A DNA stretch of 64,000 nt. It comes from an uncultured Alphaproteobacteria bacterium. Its GTDB lineage: Bacteria > Pseudomonadota > Alphaproteobacteria > UBA3830. Shown in pieces: positions 56,400 through 64,000 of this stretch (its first letter is position 1; the number at the start of each line of letters is the position of its first letter). A program made the position numbers and the translations under genes. The notes beneath the pieces were generated by a model. The model was not told where the DNA came from and searched no databases. It worked only from the letters and a program-made list of their open reading frames with translations. The stretch lies in contig CALXQM010000021.1 of assembly GCA_944390765.1 (NCBI GenBank), forward strand, positions 1 through 64,000, read 5' to 3'.

Positions 56400-56790
56400 C
56401 CCCTTATAACCTTTAACTTATATAGCATAAAATTTAGAATAAGTCCAATAATTGCATAATATAAAATTAAGATGAAAACATAAAGCGATTATTGAAAATA
56501 AATCAAGATAAATATTAAAAAAAATACACAGAAAAATGTCTTGACATGTGTTTTTCATAGAAATTTTAAATAATTGTTCACAAAATAATAATTTCCTTAT
56601 AAAACAATAGGATATTTTTTTATATTTTCCTCTTGAAATCCAATAACATTATGAAAAATTAGGTTTTTTTTGATATATTCACCATATTATCCACAAAGTT
56701 ATCCACAAGCATATATGTTACTGAAAATACTTGAAACTTTTATCTAAAATAAAAATCAAAAGCATAAATTTGCATTAAATAATATAAAAA
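56400..56790. other. AT-rich intergenic region with two perfect DnaA boxes (candidate origin or DnaA-regulated promoter)
   Basis: A gap of about 390 bases, almost all A and T, between atpH and pal. It holds two exact TTATCCACA DnaA boxes in the same orientation at 56687-56695 and 56699-56707, three bases apart, and a weaker TTGTTCACA at 56574-56582. AT-rich runs of 30 or more bases flank them on both sides. The atpH promoter must also lie here. Two exact boxes are suggestive, but an origin usually has more; see findings. Confidence 0.4.
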
Positions 56791-56811
56791 ACCTCCATTT
56801 GAAATGGAGGT
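56784..56811 (-). terminator. Rho-independent terminator after pal
   Basis: On the minus strand ACCTCCATT (56803-56811 complement) pairs with AATGGAGGT around a three-base loop and is followed by TTTTTATATT. It ends the tol-pal transcript, 31 bases past the pal stop. Confidence 0.88.
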
Positions 56812-56842
56812 CATATAAAGAAAAAAATAGAAAACCAGGCTG

Positions 56843-57325
56843 TTATTCTATTACAGAAATTGCAACACGATTAAGTCTGTGAATTTCTTGCTGTGTTCCT
56901 GTTGCTGCGATTGGACGATCTTTCCCATAAGAGACTGTGCGTATACGGTTCGGAGATACGCCATGATCAGCTAAAAATTTTGCTGCTGCATCAGCTCTTC
57001 TCTCGCCTAACGCCAAGTTATATTCTCTTGTTCCTCTTTCATCGCAATGACCTTCAATTAATACATTTCTTTTCTCATGTGCTTTAAGCCATTCTGACTG
57101 ACGTAATAAAGTAGCCTCAGACTCTTTAGAAATATTTGACTTATCAAAATCATAAAATACTCTATCACCTGCATTAGCGATAAAGTCTTTCGCATCTGTG
57201 CTCAAATCATTATCAACAATATTTTGTTCTTCAGATGTAGTAACATCCTCTTTTGGTCCGCATTCACAGGCGGCTAGGAATGCTAATGCTACTAAAGAAA
57301 CAAGATTCTTATTTTTAATCTTCAT
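56843..57325 (-). CDS. pal: Peptidoglycan-associated lipoprotein
   Basis: A 160-residue outer-membrane lipoprotein: signal and lipobox VALAFLAAC near residues 13-21, and an OmpA-like peptidoglycan-binding domain (about 50-158) with FDKSNISKESEATL, LIEGHCDERGTREYNLALGE and RRADAAAKFLADHGV. It anchors the outer membrane to the wall and pairs with TolB. AGGAG upstream fixes the ATG at 57325. Confidence 0.96.
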   Translation of the reverse strand: MKIKNKNLVSLVALAFLAACECGPKEDVTTSEEQNIVDNDLSTDAKDFIANAGDRVFYDFDKSNISKESEATLLRQSEWLKAHEKRNVLIEGHCDERGTREYNLALGERRADAAAKFLADHGVSPNRIRTVSYGKDRPIAATGTQQEIHRLNRVAISVIE

Positions 57326-57462
57326 TTTTTCTCTCCTAAAATACATAGCTGAGTCAAATCAACTTACTAATAATATATCAATATTATATTAATAAAAAAT
57401 TAATACAGCAAGATTCATCGACACAATGACCGATTTTTAAATAAAAATTTTACAGTGTAACA

Positions 57463-58794
57463 TTAATGCCACCCTAAATTCGCTGACCATTCTGGATCAA
57501 TTGCATTCAAAGGGGTATTAACTTCATGTTTGTTATATCCAGTAATATCAACCCTGAAAATTTTATCCTTACGATTGTAATCTTGATGAGCAAACATTAA
57601 TTCTCTTCCCCCTGGAGACCAAGTAGGAGCTTCTACTAAGTAACCAGAAGCCAACATTCTTTCTCCTGTACCATCTGGATGTATTACTCCTATAAAAAAT
57701 CCTTCTCTGCCAAACCTGGTAAAAGCAATCCAATCGCCTCTTGGAGACCATACTGGAGTAGCATATCTTCCTTTACCAAATGATAAACGTCTAATATTTG
57801 TTCCATCTGCATTCATAATATATAGTTGTTGAGTACCACCTCTATCTGAGTTAAATACTATATATTTTCCGTCAGGAGAATAACAAGGAGACGTATCAAT
57901 ACAGTTACCTTTTGTCAAACGGGTAATTTGTTTAGTTAATAAATCGAAACGGTATATCGATGATTGACCACCTTTTGAGAGGCTAAAAATTAAATATGAA
58001 CCATCAGGTGAGTATCTAGGAGCATAAGTCATACCTTTAAATCTAGCCACAAGCTGAGTACGTGATGTTGCAAAATCATAACGATAAATACACGCATCTA
58101 AAGGAATACGTCGTCCATTAACCTTTTTCTCACGATAAGCAAAAAAACAAAATTCTTTTCCATTTGGAGACATGCGTGGAGTTAAAACCATTGTGTTTCC
58201 ATTTGTGAGATATTTATGATTTGCTCCATCTTGGTCCATTACAGCTAAACGATACTTTTTCACGCCACGAGGAAATTGCTGAGTTGCTACATATAAAATC
58301 CTAGTATCAAAGTATCCTTTCTCTCCGATAATACGTTCATATACTTTATTTGCCATCATATGAGCCATTTTACGCCATTCTTTAACGCTACCAGATAAAG
58401 AATATTCGCTAATTTTTGATTGAGATAAAATATCGTATAAAACCATATTCACTTGTAAACTTTCTCCTTTTAAATGCATTTCCGCATTCATTAAATATTG
58501 AGTTTTTATAGCTCTCCATAAAGCAAATGATGGTGTTTCATCAACTCCTTTTAAATTCTGCATAAAAGCAGCATTAGGAATAGTTCTAAATAAGAAAGAC
58601 CCCTCTAAATCCTTTTGTATTACTTTTAATACAATATCTTTTAAACTTTGTGTGCCATCATAAATATTTAGAGCAATATTTACAGGTTTCATTACACCTT
58701 CGTTAATATTAACTACGACTTTACCGCTATCAGAATAAGTAGAAAAACATATTACGGAAAAACAAACGCAAATTTTCTTTATAAAGTTAAACAT
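57463..58794 (-). CDS. tolB: Tol-Pal system periplasmic protein TolB
   Basis: A 443-residue periplasmic protein: signal peptide, an N-terminal domain (about 25-165) and a six-bladed beta-propeller with repeated SPDGKYIVFNSDRGG, MSPNGKEFCFFA and WSPRGDWIAFT motifs. It binds Pal and TolA during cell constriction. It starts six bases before the tolA end. Confidence 0.96.
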   Translation of the reverse strand: MFNFIKKICVCFSVICFSTYSDSGKVVVNINEGVMKPVNIALNIYDGTQSLKDIVLKVIQKDLEGSFLFRTIPNAAFMQNLKGVDETPSFALWRAIKTQYLMNAEMHLKGESLQVNMVLYDILSQSKISEYSLSGSVKEWRKMAHMMANKVYERIIGEKGYFDTRILYVATQQFPRGVKKYRLAVMDQDGANHKYLTNGNTMVLTPRMSPNGKEFCFFAYREKKVNGRRIPLDACIYRYDFATSRTQLVARFKGMTYAPRYSPDGSYLIFSLSKGGQSSIYRFDLLTKQITRLTKGNCIDTSPCYSPDGKYIVFNSDRGGTQQLYIMNADGTNIRRLSFGKGRYATPVWSPRGDWIAFTRFGREGFFIGVIHPDGTGERMLASGYLVEAPTWSPGGRELMFAHQDYNRKDKIFRVDITGYNKHEVNTPLNAIDPEWSANLGWH

Positions 58795-58800
58795 GATATA

Positions 58801-59982
58801 TTATCCTCCTAAAGCTTTATCTGTATTAAAACTAAATTCAAAATCTCGGAACAAGTACATTTTTTCCGACGGTATTTTAAATGGGCTAGCCTCTAAAATA
58901 GCTCTTTTTGCACTATCGGCTGCAGATCTAAATACATAATCTGAATTATACCTATCCATATCCAATATTTCTATAGATGAAGGTATAACCTCTCCATTAT
59001 CTTTAAGTTTTATTCTAATTTTAATAATTAGACTTTCAGCATTTCTAACTCCTCCTGGAACAACCCAATGAGGTATTATTTGTGAACTAATAATTGCGGC
59101 ATCACTATCTGTAAATCCTTTACCATTTCCGTAACTACCCAATCCATTGCCAAATCCGGGTATTTTACTTATTTTTGTATTATTCTTTTTAGAATTTTTT
59201 ATAATATTTGATTTTTCTCTCGCGAGCATTTTATCAAAAGCGTCGCTTCTCTTCTTTTTATCATCTATCTTTTTAGCTTCTTTAGCTAATTTAGCAAGCC
59301 GATTTTTCCTTTCTTTCTTTTTCTTTTCTATTCGCTTGATAGCTTCCATTTCTTTTTTTCTACGTAATTCTTGTCGTTTTTTTAATTTCTCTTCTTTCTC
59401 TTTTTTTGCCTGTTCCTCTGCTCGCTTAATTTCCTCTTTTCGCTTTTGTTCTTCCTCTTCCTTTAAACGTAATGCTTCTTCATTCGGATCTGGTTCTATT
59501 ATTGTTTGAGAAGATTCTACAGGCGATATATCTTCTTGACTTTTAGATTGAACATCTTCTTGTTTATAGGGTACGTCTGTAGCATCTATTAATTCTTCAT
59601 TTAAAGGAGGAATTTCATTTGTAATACCATTTTGAACAACTTCTTCCTTTTCTTGATTCTCTGGTAATTGCTCCTCAATTTTTATATCTTTTTCTGGTTC
59701 AACTTGTTCTATCTTTTGAATAACCTCTTCCTTTTCCGGATTTTCTAACAACTGTTCATTTGTAATATCTTCTTTTGGTTCAACTTGCTCTACAATTTTT
59801 GATTCATTTTGATTGTAATTATCAAGAGCTTTTTGCATTTCAGCTGCACCTGCAATTTCTACATTCATAGAAAAATCAGTCGATGGATTCGGATACCATA
59901 TATCTGATAAAATAAATACGATAACTAAACCATGAACAATTAATGAATAGATAAAAGATATAAATTTACGCTCTTTTGGCAT
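58801..59982 (-). CDS. tolA: TolA-like energy-transducing protein
   Basis: A 393-residue protein: short cytoplasmic N terminus, one membrane helix (FIYSLIVHGLVIVFILSDIW), an acidic Glu/Gln stretch with repeats of KEEVIQKIEQVEPEKDI-type (about 50-165), a Lys/Arg/Glu-rich long helix (about 170-270), and a TonB/TolA C-terminal domain (IIPHWVVPGG ... KIRIKLKDNGEVIPSSIEIL). It spans the periplasm and links the TolQR motor to TolB and Pal. Position between tolR and tolB confirms it. Confidence 0.93.
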   Translation of the reverse strand: MPKERKFISFIYSLIVHGLVIVFILSDIWYPNPSTDFSMNVEIAGAAEMQKALDNYNQNESKIVEQVEPKEDITNEQLLENPEKEEVIQKIEQVEPEKDIKIEEQLPENQEKEEVVQNGITNEIPPLNEELIDATDVPYKQEDVQSKSQEDISPVESSQTIIEPDPNEEALRLKEEEEQKRKEEIKRAEEQAKKEKEEKLKKRQELRRKKEMEAIKRIEKKKKERKNRLAKLAKEAKKIDDKKKRSDAFDKMLAREKSNIIKNSKKNNTKISKIPGFGNGLGSYGNGKGFTDSDAAIISSQIIPHWVVPGGVRNAESLIIKIRIKLKDNGEVIPSSIEILDMDRYNSDYVFRSAADSAKRAILEASPFKIPSEKMYLFRDFEFSFNTDKALGG

Positions 59983-59992
59983 TATAAGAAAC

Positions 59993-60412
59993 CTATTTTT
60001 TCGGTAGCTCCGTTACCAAAACAACATTTTTAAAGCCAGAACTACTAATTTGCCCCATTATTGACATAACTTTACCATAAGAAAGGGATTCATCTCCTTT
60101 CACAAAAATTCTTGCAGTAGTTTCTCCAGCTATTGCTTTTAATTTTACAGCTAAAGTTGATTCGTCGACTATAATATCTCCGACATATATATTACTATTC
60201 TTATCTATATAAACTACAATTGGAGTTTCTTTCATATCAACATTAGGAGCGTGTGCGGATGGTAAATTCACTTTTACTCCAACTATTAACATAGGTGCAG
60301 TCATCATAAAAACTACCAGTAATACAAGCATAACATCTATCATTGGAGTAACATTCATCTCACTCATAATAGCTCTTTTAGATCTATTTCTGAATCTTGA
60401 TGTAAATGCCAT
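59993..60412 (-). CDS. tolR: TolR proton-channel subunit (ExbD family)
   Basis: A 139-residue inner-membrane protein with one helix, NVTPMIDVMLVLLVVFMMTA, containing the conserved Asp that carries protons in the TolQR motor, and a periplasmic domain with FVKGDESLSYGKVMSIM. It lies between tolQ and tolA. Confidence 0.95.
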   Translation of the reverse strand: MAFTSRFRNRSKRAIMSEMNVTPMIDVMLVLLVVFMMTAPMLIVGVKVNLPSAHAPNVDMKETPIVVYIDKNSNIYVGDIIVDESTLAVKLKAIAGETTARIFVKGDESLSYGKVMSIMGQISSSGFKNVVLVTELPKK

Positions 60413-61129
60413 TTAGACCTCTGTATCCTCTATTTGCCTTGCAATGATAGCGCTAAACTCGTCGACAAAAGAATCAAGTCTTTCTTGATATCGGTTAATT
60501 TCATTTGTAAGCTTATTATAAGCGACAACGGCAGGAATAGTAACTACCAAACCTAATGCTGTAGAAAATAATGCCTCAGCTATTCCCGGAATAACAGAAG
60601 CTAAATCAAAATTCTGCGTAGCTCCGATAGTATGCATAATTCCCCAAACTGTACCAAATAAACCAATAAAAGGAGCGGTTGATCCTACTGTTGCTAAAAA
60701 TCCTAAATGCTGTTCTAAATAAGCAATTTCACGTCCAACCGTAACTCTCATGACGCGAATGACTCTATCTTCAAGAGATATTCCGCTAATAGCCGTTTTT
60801 ACCTTAGACTTTGCTCTACGCCATTCCCTCATACCAGTAGTGAAAACTGCTACAAATGGATCATCGCCCCTCGTATTTATGTTATCGAAAAAAATATCTA
60901 TTGAACCACAATTCCAGAAAGCATCTTCAAATTTATCTGCTCTTCGTTTTAATTTACCTATTAAAGTGAATTTTGCAAACATAATTGTCCAACTCCAAAA
61001 AGAGCAGATTACTAATAAAATTATAATAGATTTTACCGCCCATGTTGCTTGTATAAACAGATTAATGACGGATAAGTTATTGCTTGTAATATTCATTGCT
61101 GTAGTCGCTAAATTTTCTGTACCTATCAT
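60413..61129 (-). CDS. tolQ: TolQ proton-channel subunit (ExbB family)
   Basis: A 238-residue inner-membrane protein with three helices: near 30-55, [31 protein letters not shown] around 135-165, and [20 protein letters not shown] near 185-204. It forms the stator of the Tol motor. It abuts tolR and overlaps the ruvB end by four bases. Confidence 0.95.
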   Translation of the reverse strand: MIGTENLATTAMNITSNNLSVINLFIQATWAVKSIIILLVICSFWSWTIMFAKFTLIGKLKRRADKFEDAFWNCGSIDIFFDNINTRGDDPFVAVFTTGMREWRRAKSKVKTAISGISLEDRVIRVMRVTVGREIAYLEQHLGFLATVGSTAPFIGLFGTVWGIMHTIGATQNFDLASVIPGIAEALFSTALGLVVTIPAVVAYNKLTNEINRYQERLDSFVDEFSAIIARQIEDTEV

Positions 61130-62145
61130 AATAATTCACCTTCATAATTATTAGAATTACTTCGAGGTGTTGCCCCTAAATATTTATATCCTTCCAAAGT
61201 TAAAACTCTTCCTCTAGATGTTCTTTGAACTAGTCCTTTTTGTAAAATATATGGTTCTATTACTTCTTCTATTGTTTCGCGCTTTTCAGATAATACTGCA
61301 GCTAACGTGTCAACACCAACAGGACCTCCATTATAGTAATCGAGTATACACTGCAAATATTTTTTGTCCATAGAATCAAGACCAAATTCATCAACATCCA
61401 ATCTTTTCAAAGCTAAATCAGCAATATTTTTATCTATAATATTCAAACCATTCACTATGGCAAAATCTCTAACGCGTTTGAGAAGCCTTACAGCAATACG
61501 TGGGGTGCCTCTTGATCTTTTAGCTATTTCGTCTGAGCCATTATCTGCTATTGAAATTCCTAAAATTTCAGCATTTTTAGCTATAATAATTTTCAATTCC
61601 TCTTTATTATAAAATTCCAGACGTAATTGAATTCCAAACCTATCACGTAAAGGAGAAGATATCATTCCCGAACGTGTAGTTGCGCCAATTAAAGTAAAAT
61701 GAGGTAAATCAATACGAACAGATCTTGCAGCAGGACCGTCTCCAATCATTAAATCTAATTGAAAATCTTCCATCGCTGGATATAAAACTTCTTCTACTAA
61801 ATGATTAATACGATGAATCTCATCTATAAATAAAACATCATGTTCTTTTAAGTTAGTTAAAAGTGCCGCTAAATCCCCTGCTTTAGCTAAAATAGGACCA
61901 GAAGTGGCTTTAAAATTAACACCTAATTCTTTAGAAACTATTTGTGATAATGTTGTTTTGCCTAATCCAGGAGGACCAAAAAACAATACATGATCCATAG
62001 CTATATGGCGTTTTTTAGCAGATTCTATGAAAATTTTTAGATTTTCTTTAACATTACCTTGACCAATAAAATCTTTTAAATGAGTTGGACGCAATGAATA
62101 TTCACTTATATCATTTAAATAAGGATTTAATTCTTCATTTTTCAT
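61126..62145 (-). CDS. ruvB: Holliday junction branch-migration motor RuvB
   Basis: A 339-residue AAA+ motor: [15 protein letters not shown] near residues 55-69 (Walker A), [10 protein letters not shown] (Walker B), [20 protein letters not shown] (sensor 1 and arginine region), then a winged helix with LYNGGPVG-type [16 protein letters not shown]. It drives RuvA-bound junctions in repair. It overlaps ruvA by four bases. Confidence 0.97.
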   Translation of the reverse strand: MKNEELNPYLNDISEYSLRPTHLKDFIGQGNVKENLKIFIESAKKRHIAMDHVLFFGPPGLGKTTLSQIVSKELGVNFKATSGPILAKAGDLAALLTNLKEHDVLFIDEIHRINHLVEEVLYPAMEDFQLDLMIGDGPAARSVRIDLPHFTLIGATTRSGMISSPLRDRFGIQLRLEFYNKEELKIIIAKNAEILGISIADNGSDEIAKRSRGTPRIAVRLLKRVRDFAIVNGLNIIDKNIADLALKRLDVDEFGLDSMDKKYLQCILDYYNGGPVGVDTLAAVLSEKRETIEEVIEPYILQKGLVQRTSRGRVLTLEGYKYLGATPRSNSNNYEGELL

Positions 62146-62747
62146 GATCTTGCTCCAGTAGATATTTTTGTTAGAACTTGCCGTAATAATACATCAAATT
62201 GAGGTGATTCACCCAAATTCATATTAGAAATTACACGCAAAATATCAAATTTTTGATACCCTAAATTTACTAATGCCGAAATCACATCATTTACAACATT
62301 GGACTGAATTTTCATTGGTTCAGTAAATGCAGTAGAGTCTACTTGACCTATTACTTTATCTTTTAACTCTGTAATAATTCTAGTAGCCAGTTTTAACCCT
62401 ACTCCGTCTGCTTTAGTAAAGGAATTCTTATCTTCCATAACAAAAGCATTATAAATATCGTCATCAGATAATACAGATAAAATAGATATTGCTACTCTTC
62501 CACCAACTCCCTGTACAGAATTTAATTTATTGAACCAAAAACGTTCACGTTGAGATATGAAACCAAATAAAGTCCAAGCGTCTTCTCTAATATTAAGAAC
62601 CGTATACAATTTAATTACATTCCCATGATTTTTTGCTTCATTGATTGTACGAGAAGATGATATAATATCATATCCTATGCCATTGACATCTAATATTATA
62701 TGATTATCTATAATTTCCTCAATCAAGCCTTTTAAATAATCGAACAT
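62142..62747 (-). CDS. ruvA: Holliday junction DNA-binding subunit RuvA
   Basis: A 201-residue protein with an OB domain ([19 protein letters not shown]), helix-hairpin-helix motifs ([14 protein letters not shown] and [14 protein letters not shown]), and a C-terminal domain that contacts RuvB ([16 protein letters not shown]). It binds four-way junctions as a tetramer. Confidence 0.96.
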   Translation of the reverse strand: MFDYLKGLIEEIIDNHIILDVNGIGYDIISSSRTINEAKNHGNVIKLYTVLNIREDAWTLFGFISQRERFWFNKLNSVQGVGGRVAISILSVLSDDDIYNAFVMEDKNSFTKADGVGLKLATRIITELKDKVIGQVDSTAFTEPMKIQSNVVNDVISALVNLGYQKFDILRVISNMNLGESPQFDVLLRQVLTKISTGARS

Positions 62748-62755
62748 GATATCTC

Positions 62756-63226
62756 CTAGTAATGGGTTTTATTATGTGCGTGACATATCGCTATAGCTAA
62801 AGCATCAGCAGCATCTGCTTTTACTGTACCGCAATTTAACAAAATTTGCACCATAGCTGATATTTGTTCTTTGGATGCAAAGCCTACTCCCACAACTGAT
62901 TTTTTTACTTTATTTGGGGGATATTCAAATACTCTAAGTCCTAATACTCCCGCACAACATATTGAAGCTCCACGCGCCATACCTAACTTTAAGGAAGAGA
63001 GAGGGTTATTATTAACAAATACTTCTTCAATACTTACTTCATTAGGCGAAAACTCCTCTATTATATCAGACATTTTCTTGTAGATTTGATTTAATCTTTC
63101 ACTAATATCATTTTTTGCATTTGTAACTATTGTTCCATGATTAATATATTTCAGATGATATCCATCATAATCTATCACACCCCATCCCGTAATACCAAGA
63201 CCAGGATCAATGCCTAAAATTCTCAT
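62756..63226 (-). CDS. ruvC: Holliday junction resolvase RuvC
   Basis: A 156-residue endonuclease: LGIDPGLGITGWGVI with the first catalytic Asp at 7, VSIEEVFVNNNP with the Glu near 67, and DAADALAIAICHAH with the final Asp pair near 138-141. It cuts junctions processed by RuvAB. It lies eight bases upstream of ruvA, giving the ruvCAB-tolQRAB-pal run. Confidence 0.96.
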   Translation of the reverse strand: MRILGIDPGLGITGWGVIDYDGYHLKYINHGTIVTNAKNDISERLNQIYKKMSDIIEEFSPNEVSIEEVFVNNNPLSSLKLGMARGASICCAGVLGLRVFEYPPNKVKKSVVGVGFASKEQISAMVQILLNCGTVKADAADALAIAICHAHNKTHY

Positions 63227-63303
63227 TAAAATCTCTTATTGCAATAATAATTTCTTATAATTCTAGCAAAGATTTTTTTATTTATCTATTGTAACGGATA
63301 TTA

Positions 63304-64000
63304 TTATTTGCTCGGAATTAATACTTCTTTAATAGAATCTTTCCAATCTATAGAAATACTACTAGTTTTAATCATATAACGATACTTTTCAGGTATTCTC
63401 ATTAAATCTTTTTCCGTTGTAACTAATTGTGCATGTAGTCTAGTAGATTCTTGTATAAGATTTTTTATATCAGTTTCTTTATATGGATAATGATCTGGGA
63501 ACGTAATAGTTTTACAAACTTCAAAATTTGAAAAACTTTGAAAGAACTTTGCTGGATATCCTAGTCCGCAGAATAACATTAATCGTCCTTTTAAATCTTT
63601 AAAATTATGATTTATATATCCTCTATATATTGGAATATTATTTGAAAAACTAAAACTAAATTTTTCTGTTTCTTTTTTTTCATAAATTAAAATAATCGCA
63701 TCAATATCTGATTTAATTTTATCAAATGCTAACCTATTAGGACCTAATGGTAAAAGTTCTCCATTACCAAATCCTTGACTTGCACTTATTACCAATATTT
63801 TTTTATCTGGTTTTAAAAATCGTTGAGTTATTCCATCATCAAGAAGCAAATAATCAAAATTTTTAGCTAATTTAGCAGTTTCAAAACGATTTCGCCCTAC
63901 GAATACTGGAACTTTATGAGATAGCAATAACGGTTCGTCACCTACATCTTTATAGGAATCAGTTAATGGATTTACCTGCATTATTTTATCGTTATTACGA
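63304..64000 (-). CDS. lpxK: Tetraacyldisaccharide 4'-kinase (partial, continues past right edge)
   Basis: The 3' 232 codons of lpxK. The frame is open to base 64000, so the ATG at 63981 is internal and the P-loop end of the protein lies outside the window. VGDEPLLLSHKVPVFVGRNR, LLLDDGITQRFLKPDKKILV and LPLGPNRLAFDKIKSDIDAI are family segments, as is FPDHYPYKETDI. The enzyme phosphorylates the lipid A precursor at the 4' position at the inner membrane, so the organism makes, or made, lipid A. Confidence 0.9.
   Translation of the reverse strand, partial: RNNDKIMQVNPLTDSYKDVGDEPLLLSHKVPVFVGRNRFETAKLAKNFDYLLLDDGITQRFLKPDKKILVISASQGFGNGELLPLGPNRLAFDKIKSDIDAIILIYEKKETEKFSFSFSNNIPIYRGYINHNFKDLKGRLMLFCGLGYPAKFFQSFSNFEVCKTITFPDHYPYKETDIKNLIQESTRLHAQLVTTEKDLMRIPEKYRYMIKTSSISIDWKDSIKEVLIPSK

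Noticed and set aside
56541..56570. TTGACA as a plus-strand promoter
   Set aside because: No plus-strand gene lies downstream and the -10 match is poor; it is also half of a small palindrome (TGTC-TT-GACA).

Overview
The window is a strongly AT-rich chromosomal segment of an alphaproteobacterium, most likely a host-associated (endosymbiotic or intracellular) member of the Rickettsiales/Holosporales grade. The evidence is the classic alphaproteobacterial order ruvCAB-tolQRAB-pal, class I lysyl-tRNA synthetase, AddAB instead of RecBCD, an NtrY-NtrX pair, an LdtR-like MarR regulator, the five-gene F1 operon atpHAGDC, ankyrin and type VI secretion proteins, several decaying genes and many intergenic repeats. 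The exact genus cannot be read from the sequence.

Layout. 1-1.4 kb: the 3' end of a polymorphic toxin with a colicin E3-type rRNase domain, its putative immunity gene, and tRNA-Arg and tRNA-Thr. 1.5-9.7 kb: a lone Flp pilin, a PAP2 phosphatase, an usher-like outer-membrane protein, a MarR regulator, and an operon of a catalytic-domain-less ArgS relative, a SPOR protein and rsmE, then a secreted lysine-tailed protein. 9.8-17.9 kb: murA-trxA-rsmG-addB-addA, with three parS-like sites in rsmG and addB. 18.3-26 kb: tmk, dacF, lysK, a uracil-DNA glycosylase, a broken lipoprotein gene, an intact small lipoprotein, an amino-acid permease, and tRNA-Pro and tRNA-Cys. 26-29.3 kb: a double cold-shock protein, an alpha/beta hydrolase, and a DpnII-like (GATC) restriction-modification operon preceded by a frameshifted second methyltransferase. 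29.8-38.5 kb: a secreted ankyrin protein, a Fis-like protein, ntrY, an ntrX whose ATPase looks dead, mvaD, and two exported proteins behind a G11 tract. 39.7-50.6 kb, minus strand except grxD: rnhB, a cation antiporter, a histidine kinase, a sodium:solute symporter, hcp, a natural TssB-TssC fusion and priA. 51.4-64 kb, minus strand: tRNA-Thr, tRNA-Leu, atpHAGDC with a truncated epsilon, an AT-rich gap with two perfect DnaA boxes, tolQRAB-pal, ruvCAB, and lpxK running off the edge.

Nine intergenic blocks (about 4 kb in total) are filled with one family of dispersed repeats. The strongest unusual signals are the TssB-TssC fusion, the ArgS relative retaining only the N-terminal and anticodon-binding domains, the E3-type toxin with all four catalytic positions in register, and the origin-like signals (parS cluster, DnaA boxes). 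Functions are read from motifs and recalled family patterns; no database search was run.
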